A stretch of 64,000 nt of DNA from Adiantum capillus-veneris (Eukaryota; Streptophyta; Polypodiopsida; Polypodiales; Pteridaceae), in the NCBI GenBank assembly GCA_014529385.2, contig CM043966.1:99398087-99462086 (forward strand), in the 5' to 3' direction. The notes below the pieces were generated by a model. It saw only the letters and a list, made by a program, of their open reading frames with translations, was not told the origin of the DNA and searched no databases. Shown here one piece after another: positions 56,185 through 64,000 of the stretch. How positions within the stretch are numbered: position 1 is the stretch's first letter; each line of letters begins with the position of its first letter. A program made the position numbers and the translations under genes.

Positions 56185-57990
56185 TGTTGCGGGAGTGACT
56201 CACACACCCATGAAGTGCATGCAAACACTACCTAGATCAACATAATGTCAATCGAGGACACAGATGACACGATAGGCACACGGAGGAAATCTCTTTAGCT
56301 TGTCAGGCTGAGACCATCCTACACATACAACACTCAGGAAGGCCAACTAAACCACAATCAAGAACCTCACTGCTCTCAACTACACCACCTAGCCACATAC
56401 ACACATACGGAAGGTAACTCACCTAATCATGCCAGATTCGCACGAAACTTAAGGAACACCATCCCCTCACTAGGATACACCTGTCCCTACGCTTCTACAC
56501 TCAAAACCCTCACTCTAAACCCGTCTGCGGAAAATGCGTAGGATGACAGAGCAGAATTTTGAAAGTGCCCGAAACTGAAATTTATGACTACCTATGCGTA
56601 GCTTATGTCGCCACGATTCTATAGACTACTAGCACGTAGAAAACAGACATCGTTTGATACACTTACGGCCACAAATAGCTCGTAGATGCATCGGTGTGTG
56701 CGCTTCGTCTCGCGTGGAATGCTTGGCGTTGTCGCGTAGCTCTCCTCGAGCCTACAACAATGGTGCAGTCGGATCTCCAATGTGTTGAGCAAGCCGGACG
56801 TAGCAAGAGGATAAAGCTCACACTCACTCTCTTTCTCTCTCACACACAGTAGACGGCAGCGCTAAAGTTTTGATTATGATTAAAGTCTTTCTTCCTTTTA
56901 GAAAATGACCTAGGTACTTTATATACTAAGGCTACCTTAGGTTTAACCAAAAATTGGGGTTGAAAGGGTCAAATGGCTTTGTATTTACAATTTGGAAGTG
57001 CCATTGCAGCCCGGCTTGTGAAAGTAGAATAACTACTCATTACAAATGACGTTTATAGCCATAATCCGCAGCATTTCATAACTCGCAAAAGATAAGACTT
57101 TGGTATGAAACTTGAGTTATGTTGTGTTTTTGACCCAGCGGTCAACACTCCCCCCTTCCGCGTTCATGTCATCCTCGACATGACCTGATTGTCGATGGCG
57201 ATGTGGTCTTTGCTGTCATTTTGGCTTCATCTGTTGCACTGCTTGTAACTTTGTCGAACCACAACAAGAACTATGATCCATTAGAGCGGACATCTATCAT
57301 CATAACAATTCATCTTTTGAGATCCTCTAATTACTTTTATGTGTGCTCTTCTTCATTGGGGACTTCTTTGTTCCTGTGAAATCATGTTGTTAGTGTTGTC
57401 TGCAGCTTTCTCATTGTAGGGCATTCTTCGACTCGCCATTGAGGAGAAGTATGCTATGGTCTGAAATTGGTGCTCCAATTTATTTGTCAATTGATTTGAG
57501 TAGCATTTCCTTATTGTTGATGTAGAAGGAATATGTACAAGAGGATGGTGATAGGTGTCTTTAGATTAGGGTCTAAAACTTGGATGACCAAAGGGAAAAT
57601 AAACCTGTGAGAAAAATAATGCCTTTGGTATACACTCTTATTGGAGTTGAGCAGTTGAACGTGAAGTACATGTTCATGAAAGGTGAGTGCTTGGGTGAAA
57701 CACGGAAAGAGTGCCTGATGCAAGTGCCAATTATGGGACACTCAATATGCATATGAGAAATTTGTCAACAAAAGCATGCAATGTGAAAGAAGAAGATGAT
57801 GGGTGTTTTGAGGAATAAATGTAGCACATGTGACATCAAAAGACGTCTCAATAGATTCCACCTTTCCAAGAAGGGTTGTCAATTTTGAAGTTTCTCCACT
57901 CGTATCTCACTGTGCTCAGTACGTGAGTGTCTTTTGGACCTTCTCCTTCACTTCACCAGACTTAAGTACTTAGACTTCGACTCTTTTGCT
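56185..57990 (-). repeat. 5' LTR of the minus-strand Ty3 element
   Basis: The inner end TGTTGCGGGAG (plus strand, that is ..CAACA on the minus strand) adjoins the primer binding site. The outer 1276 bp match the left LTR. TATATAAAGTACC on the minus strand at about 56914-56928 is the likely TATA box. The outer terminus is defined only by loss of homology with the left copy at 57990; the TG end is not clean. Confidence 0.8.
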
Positions 57991-58990
57991 TGAATTCCTT
58001 GTTCTCTTGAGGATTATATGTAGGCAATCCATCTCAACATAGCAATGCCAAGAGTTGAGCAGCTTTTGATCATTCCAAGCAGGGGTAGACAATCCGTCTC
58101 CACCATTACATTTGTTCCTATCTAATACTCTGTATCACATTCAATGTTGTGACTGCTTCTCATAATTCTCTTTTTACTTTGTGGATAGGACCTTGGCTCC
58201 AAATCTCACAGCATATCTCTTTCCATCTTCATCATCTTGCCCAATCACCCATCCAATTCTATGGGGCTAGTATCCACTGTCACAACCACATGTCTTCCAA
58301 ATTCATAGTTTGCGTTTCTCAAAGTTGGAGACACAATAAACAACTTCTTTAATTTCCTCATGGCATGTGTATGCATTTCTTCCCATTGAAATTTTTGGTT
58401 CTTTCTCAAGATTTGATACAAAGGTTCTACTATATGCGCATAATGTGGAATCCAATTAACGAAAATTACACATGCACCCAAGAACCTTCAAACCTCAGTT
58501 GCATTTATACATGTGTCTTTCATTCTTTGAATTACATCAATCTTTGTTGGACAAGGCCTTCTACCATATGGCTTGCACACAATAAGAACTTCATTCACTC
58601 CAAACATTGACTTTTTCCCAGACAAAGTAAGGTTCAGTTCTTCCAACATTGACAAGATCTTATCATGATCATTGATATGATTAGCCACATACTTGCGGCA
58701 TCCCCTTGAGTCGAGAACCATATCTATATCACTTGCATCACATTCTTTGATCGCACATCATCAAGAAAGGGCGTCATAGTTTGAGGCATGAAGTCATGTA
58801 GGACTTTTTTCATACCATTCATCATATGTGAAATTGTATGCACATCCTTACCGAACACAAAAGTAGTCAAGTTCCTGCTTTCCATAGCTGGAACTGATCA
58901 TACCCTGATTATAAATCCCTTATAGATTATATTACCTTTCCTACAATGCCTTTGCAAGTTCACCTACAATTGATCCTATACCCACATTCT
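57991..58990 (-). pseudogene. Ty3 RT/RNase H fragment of another element, minus strand
   Basis: Reading right to left: 'RNLTTFVFGKDVHTISHMMNGMKKVLHDFM', 'TPFLDDVRSKNV' (RT active-site Asp pair), 'MLEELNLTLSGKKSMFGVNEVLIVCKPYGRRPCPTKIDVIQRMKD', 'GACVIFVNWIPHYAHIVEPLYQILRKNQKFQWEEMHTHAM'. RNase H follows: 'VVVTVDTSP', 'GWVIGQDDEDGKRYAVRFGAKVLS'. Wording differs from the 13-kb RT, so it is a different Ty3 lineage. It stops at the outer end of the Ty3 LTR (57990), suggesting that element inserted into it. Several stops and shifts. Confidence 0.88.
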
Positions 58991-60299
58991 ACAACTTGGG
59001 ACTCATGAGGAAGCATGGGAAAGGGAAGTCGGGAACAAAGAGAGGGGAGAGAGCTCACACAAAGTGGAGGTATGAGGGCCAAGATGGTATTGTTATAAGA
59101 AGCCCTGACATCACATAATGTGAAGGGGCAAGTGAGGAGTTGAAGGGGCTACACTTGAAGCTGGCATCCCAAGTCCTAATTGAGAGTATCTTTAAGGAGC
59201 AGGCAGCCTTGGAGTTATACCCTTTGGAAGAAACAGCTTACTCATTGATTAATTTAGAATTTATGCTTGCACATGTCCGGCTTGTGCATACATGCTTAGA
59301 CTAGAAGCGGATGTTGGGTCAAAGAATGCGTTATCTGCTGCTGATGGAGAACCTGCACATCTTTGGTATGGGTGTTAATGGAGTCTTGTTTATGCCCAAC
59401 TTCAGCCATCAGACGGGGTTCCACTTGTGGTCTCATGATGGTTTTTATAGGTTCCGACATAATTGGAAAAACAACAATCTCTTGTTGCAAGTTCACTCTT
59501 GATTTTGACAAAAAGTTAGAAAGGGAAGTTAAAAGGGGCAGAGGCGTAGTCAACCCATGTACAAAAAGTAGAAAACATTTTTTTGTTGTTTCTAGATCAA
59601 AGTATGTGAGAGAGGGAGATAAAGGGTGAGGTAGTGTAGCTATATGAGAGGTCATTAAGCATAAAAGGGTGCTCCACACTACACAAAGGAAAGTTTGTGG
59701 GGAGTTCTCTGTGTTGTCCAATGCCTTTCATCAGGTTTTGGTGCCCTCCATTGAGGATTGACATAGGCCTCAAATTGCACTCAAGGGAACCTTCACAAAA
59801 GTTTTCATGGTGTTTGATGTTTGATTTGGGTATGGAAACCAACAGGTTTTTTACAGGCACTCTTGAGAGGACGTCCAAGCATGGTTTTGCCTTGTGTAGA
59901 GCAAATTGCGTGATTGCAAATCTACTATGACTAAGATCATGCAAATTATGCATGGTAGGGTTTGACATGTAGGGCATGGGAGCTCTATTGCAATTGGCTA
60001 GAAGAGATACAATATAGCTAGAGTCTTACATGAGGCTAGATGTGATGCAGATGGGTCTGAGGACAAAACATGAGAACTCTCCACAAAGGGAAACTTGAAG
60101 TCAATTTCTTGCAGGCGTGTGGATCCTATCATGTGGATGGATCGTGCAGCAAGCTAAATTTTGGAAGTGAGCATGCTCCTTGTCTTGTGAGATTAATTAA
60201 GGCGATGAAGGTCTTATGTATGTTGACAATGTGCTGGGGACATATGAGGATGTAGTCATGGATGAAACATGCAAGGTGGCCATCAATGCAAGCACCTGA
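58991..60299. other. Unclassified DNA with weak protein-like stretches
   Basis: Plus-strand frames near 59135-59400 ('LKGLHLKLASQVLIESIFKEQAALELYPLEETAYSLINLEF') and 59740-59930 look coding-like but short and broken. No family recognised. Confidence 0.35.
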
Positions 60300-60698
60300 T
60301 CTTATGGTAGTTTGTCATTTTGTGATAAAAAGACCGATGGTCATAATGGGTTGCCTTCAGATGATGATCACTTTGAGGGAGTATCCATGCATATGGGTCC
60401 TCTGATATACACTAATGCTAATAGTTTTGCATGCCTTGCTACTTTTGTTGATGAGGAGACAACAATAGAAGAGTTTTTGGGTGGTTTGGGGGGTCAGGAT
60501 GACTGGTTGAAAGGTACATATATCCAAAGTGAGGATTTACAAGTACCAAATGCAAGTTTTGTTGCGGTCCATGCTGAGCCAAAAGTGGATTATTCAGATG
60601 TATGTAGGAATTTTTGTTTTCATGTTGATGATGATGACTCTAGCCTTGAAGCCAAATGGGGCTTTCACAATCCCACTATTGAACGGATGAATGTATGA
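60300..60698 (+). CDS. Unrecognised acidic ORF, possible gene fragment
   Basis: Open for about 132 codons, without an ATG near its 5' end (in-frame TGA at 60297). Composition is protein-like and acidic: 'CLATFVDEETTIEEFLGGLGGQDDWLKGTYIQSEDLQVP', then 'CFHVDDDDSSLEAKWGFHNPTIERMNV' before the stop. It could be an exon or the end of a decayed gene whose earlier part lies in 59135-60290. No domain recognised. Confidence 0.35.
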   Translation, partial: SYGSLSFCDKKTDGHNGLPSDDDHFEGVSMHMGPLIYTNANSFACLATFVDEETTIEEFLGGLGGQDDWLKGTYIQSEDLQVPNASFVAVHAEPKVDYSDVCRNFCFHVDDDDSSLEAKWGFHNPTIERMNV

Positions 60699-61369
60699 CC
60701 CTCAAGGTTCAAAGGGATGAAGCAAGGATAAAGTTCTTGAAGCTTCAATGACAACATGATTGACAACAGTATGAGATGCTAGAAAATTGCACCTTATTTC
60801 TGATTTCTTATGTTCTCAGATCAACCTTGTTCATGTGTGCATGCTCAAAGATCAATACTAAATGTTTTTATGAACTACAAGGTGTAAAATGCACATCATA
60901 TGTTCCAAAGGGGCAATATGAATGAATGGGAATATTAAAGTAGAAGCTATTAGCTATGACATTTGGGAGTTTGACATGAAACATTTCTTTGGTTATGGCT
61001 TGTTGAAAGATGAATGTCATGAGCAACATGTTTTGGAGATGGCTACACTATATGGCAAGTAGTCATTGCGGCTTGTGTTTATCATCAAAATGGTTATAGA
61101 TGGAGGGAAAAGGGGTAGGTGAATATATTTCCTAGAGTGGCTGCTAATCTTATATGACCCAACAGTCAATAGAGAGCAAAAGCAAGAACAATATTTAGCT
61201 CGCTAGAAGCAACATGTCCACTGCTCGTGTACAAATTAGGGAGGAGGGTGTGTGATGTAAGGTTTTGCGTTTTTGTTCTTATATGGTGTCTGCAATAATT
61301 TTTTTTAACACCAATCAAGCTGAGGTGCCTTAGAGGCATAGGTGGCAACTCTACACAAGGGCTGCTTGG
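60699..61369. other. Unclassified DNA
   Basis: No sustained frame or repeat seen. Confidence 0.4.
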
Positions 61370-61800
61370 AAGTGATGTAGTGTTGGGATTTTGTTAGTTG
61401 ACATGTGCACCAAGTATCATGCCCTTTGCAAAGCCTGTAAAGATTTTGGTGACCTTCCCATTCAGAATGTAATCTTTTGGAATGCGCTCATAGCAGGATA
61501 TGCCCAACATGGCCATGGTCAAGATGCATCGACGGTCAAGATGCTTTAAATTGCGAAGAGTGGATGCATTCGAATGGGTCTCCCCTAATGCAGCACCTTT
61601 GTGTCACCTTTAAAATCTTGCAGTAGCATTCAAAAACTTGAAAAGGGGGAATGGAGAAAATTCATGATGAGATTTTGAAGCAAGATCTATTGGGGAAGGG
61701 AACCACATTGACAATGCTTTTATGGATATGTATGAAAAATGCGGTGTTCTAGTGAAGGGAGCACAAGCTCTCAATGAACTCAGGGGGCACGGGGGTGGGT

Positions 61801-61875
<75 letters not shown>

Positions 61876-62058
61876 CACTACACTAAAAAAATGTCTATCA
61901 CATGGGTTTAATAGTAGGGTTTATTTTATTGTATATTTTCTTACATTTTCACATACAGAAGGGTACAAAAAAAATGATCTTGGAGAAAAAATTACAGATT
62001 GAATAAAAAAGGGCCCCTTTTATTGGTGAAAAAATCACAGCTAAGGGGTTTTATAAAT

Positions 62059-62094
<36 letters not shown>

Positions 62095-62880
62095 CGCGCC
62101 AAAAAGTTGAGTTGCTTGCTCGGGGTATCATTTCCTAGTCTTGAGTTATAGCTGGTTATATGGAACATGAGTAGATTCTAGATGCTCCAAATTATTTTGG
62201 GACATTGCAACAGGAGGGGTTGTTTGTTCATTTGGAGCTACTTTGGTCGATATCTATGTCAAATGTAGAGTGCTAGCAAAAGGGTAGCAAATGCATGGGG
62301 AGCTTCAAATTTTGAGTGGTTTCCTCAAAATACCTTGATTGCAAATTATTGTAGCATGATCTTGAGGAGGAGGAATTAATCTACTTTAAAGGATTGTTGC
62401 TCCATGGCCTCACTCCAAATAAAGTACCTTTTTGGTGTCTTGAAAGCTTGCGGCAATGCTAGGATGGGTAGTAAGATACCTGTTGAGATTGTTCGACTAT
62501 GGCACTCAAAGGGAAATGATGTTCTTAGAAGTGTGTTGATTGAAATCACTTAAAAATCCACGAGAAGTCTTTCAAGATTTCCACTTCACCTATTGTCTTT
62601 TCGACTACTTTAGGTGCAGGATATGCTCAGCTTCATCACGGTGAAGGAGCACCCAAGTTTCTTCAAACAAATCGAAAGTGAGGGCTTCTTCCCTAATGCA
62701 ACAATGTTTTCTTGTATTTTGAAAGCCTGTGGTAGCCTAGATGCAACCAATAAGGGAGAAAGAATTTGTGATGAGATTGCTGAGTAAGGCTTGCTGCGTA
62801 ATAACATTGTGCTTTGTACTGTGTTGTTTGGCATGTATACCAAGTTGTAGGCTCTTGTCAAAAGTGTGAGAGGTTGTTTG
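61370..62880 (+). pseudogene. PLS-type PPR protein pseudogene
   Basis: Pentatricopeptide-repeat wording recurs across three frames. 'LPIQNVIFWNALIAGYAQHG' lies at about 61455-61528 and 'IDNAFMDMYEKCGVLVKGAQALNEL' at about 61695-61775. After the insert come 'LLARGIIS' and 'VIAGYMEHE' at about 62110-62170, and 'LTPNKVPF' at about 62414. 'LKACGNARMGSKIPVEIVRLWHSKGN' covers 62445-62520, and 'ESEGFFPNATMFSCILKACGSLDATNKGERICDEIAE' covers about 62675-62785, with 'GMYTKL'. At least five repeats are traceable. Intact relatives bind organellar RNA and guide editing. The order and the 'KACGS' form fit the large PLS families of seedless plants. Stops, shifts and a homopolymer-bounded insert destroy it. 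Confidence 0.88.
61801..62093. mobile_element. Insert bounded by G74 and C32 homopolymers inside the PPR pseudogene
   Basis: 74 consecutive G (61801-61874), a 187-bp AT-rich core, then 32 consecutive C (62062-62093). The core starts TCACTACACTAAAAAAATG and contains AAAAGGGGCCC/GGGCCCCTTTT. PPR reading breaks before the G-run (after ..ALNEL) and resumes after the C-run (ELLARGIIS), so the whole block is an insertion. Complementary homopolymers at both ends make it an inverted-repeat structure. Whether the homopolymer lengths are biological or assembly/sequencing artefact cannot be told from sequence. Confidence 0.6.
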
Positions 62881-64000
62881 CAAAGATGTGGGGCCGAAAT
62901 AGGGAGTTGGGCAAGAAGAGCCTAGTTTTGAAGAGCCGATGGAAGAGGAGAAGGTGATAGATAAAGTGAGTGTTTGTAAGGATCTGATGGTGGTGCCAAT
63001 TCCTAGATCTGGAAGTCATGTTTTCCATCTTGCAGTGCCTCATATGTAAGTTTTCAACAATTGACAAGAGGTACATGTGGGTTTCTCTTTGCACAAGGAT
63101 CTGATGAACATGTTCTTCTTGTTTGGGTGGTTTTATGAGCCTAAGAATCCCCTTTATTAGGGGACAGGTGATAGATTGCAAGTCTCAATGCAAGTTTATA
63201 GATGATGGACCTTGTGGCTGTATTTCTTGCTCTAGTCTGTGCATGTTTTTAGTATATTTCATGGCAGGAACCCTACATCTGTGTATGGTGGTATGGAGAT
63301 AGGTATGAAGTATGAAACTCTCTTCACAAATTTCTTTGAGCATTATGGGGTCGATGATATACCTTATCATGATCTTCTTGCTTATATGTTACCCTTGATG
63401 GCAGCATACAGAGAAAAGTCTAAAATCATCTTAATATATTGTGCTTGCAGTGCACCAAGAGGTTCATATGGCATGAAGTTGTTACATAGTGGTCCAAGAG
63501 GGTCTCCGTGATGGAATTAGTTGGGGTGGTTTGTACAAAACCTTGTAAAACTGTTTGTCTTCAAGAAAAGTCAGTTTGCACCATGAGTTCTTATTATTAT
63601 TTTTGACTTATAGGTGATGTTTTGTTGAGTATAAATGCTCAACAAGGGGTCGAGCAAGCAATGATGCTGGATTCCATTTTGCATGCTATTCAAAAGCACT
63701 ATACCCTCTAATAAAGTTTCTACATGAAGCTTGTGAACATCATACATGGTGTAAGTGTGGCATTCCAAACTTGATCGTCTTGCATGGAGGCTATTATAGT
63801 ATTTGCTTTGGCTAGCCTTTGGTGATTGAATCCACAACTCAAGCCCATGATAGAGAGGATGATGATTTTATGAAGAGAAGAAGGACTACAAGCAAATGGA
63901 GATTGATGGGAACTAGTCCTTGCAAGAATTTCAAGTGAATATCATCCTTATCATTTTTTTAAAAAAAGAGGGGATGCCAGTCAACCAAGAGTTTGAAGTT
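62881..64000. other. Unclassified DNA to the window end
   Basis: A plus-strand frame at 63239-63511 (90 codons; 'YETLFTNFFEHYGVDDIPYHDLLAYMLPLMAAYREKSK') looks protein-like but has no recognised domain. The rest shows no features. Confidence 0.35.

Noticed and set aside
61799-62002. Poly-Gly protein
   Set aside because: Translation of the 74-G homopolymer.
1-64000. tRNA, rRNA or organelle-DNA insertions
   Set aside because: No cloverleaf-capable tRNA beyond the SINE-like A/B boxes, and no recognisable rRNA or plastid/mitochondrial coding sequence was seen by eye; a covariance or BLAST scan would be needed to exclude them fully.

Overview
This is nuclear DNA of a land plant with a large, repeat-rich genome. 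The evidence is the mix of plant Ty3 and Ty1/copia retrotransposon fragments, a plant-type PPR pseudogene, long microsatellites, intron-like splice signals and near-universal decay of coding frames. The PPR remnant near 61.4-62.9 kb carries 'ILKACGS' and 'WNALIAGYAQHGHGQ' type repeats, and several retroelements look non-angiosperm. A fern, lycophyte or gymnosperm is my best guess, at moderate confidence. There is no operon, CRISPR, prophage or rRNA, and I see no clearly intact protein-coding gene.

Layout. 0-3.2 kb: a histone H3-like pseudogene with an unusual in-phase C-terminal extension, an acidic exon-like ORF, and a frameshifted FCP1/NLI-type HAD phosphatase fragment. 3.3-7.7 kb: spacer, one short minus-strand ORF, and a decayed copia element (PBS plus gag). 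7.7-16.2 kb: a decayed plus-strand Ty3 element (gag, zinc knuckle, protease, RT, RNase H, a double HHCC-like integrase N-terminus) with a duplicated 0.75-kb segment at its front, then a decayed ORF of unknown type. 16.2-26.4 kb: older DNA holding a SINE-like insertion and 22-bp palindromes, split by an LTR retrotransposon (18140-25915, TSD AAAAA) whose right LTR holds a foldback MITE. 26.4-31.5 kb: a Ty3 remnant interrupted by a gag-only copia-type element (26699-28824, TG..CA LTR ends). 32.5-35.5 kb: a decayed coiled-coil gene with a 72-codon tandem repeat. 36.5-41.5 kb: a minisatellite, a minus-strand possible transposase remnant, and a LINE 3' fragment flanked by CT/TA microsatellites.

41.6-47.7 kb: a 6-kb element with terminal inverted repeats related to those of the 23.5-kb MITE, containing three large hairpins in tandem. 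47.7-58.0 kb: a minus-strand Ty3 element with only gag and protease, whose 3-kb leader contains eight copies of a 24-bp palindrome. 58.0-59.0 kb: a minus-strand Ty3 RT/RNase H fragment. 59-64 kb: low-information DNA, one unrecognised ORF, and a PPR pseudogene interrupted by an insert bounded by 74 G and 32 C.

No set of genes here works together in a pathway. The relations are those of nested insertion. The 9-15 kb plus-strand Ty3 element and the 49-53 kb minus-strand gag-protease belong to one family. The 23.5-kb MITE and the 41.6-kb element share terminal sequence. Many premature stops sit where the family has Trp, Gln or Arg, which fits decay of methylated cytosines. All family assignments come from reading translated motifs by eye; no database search was run.
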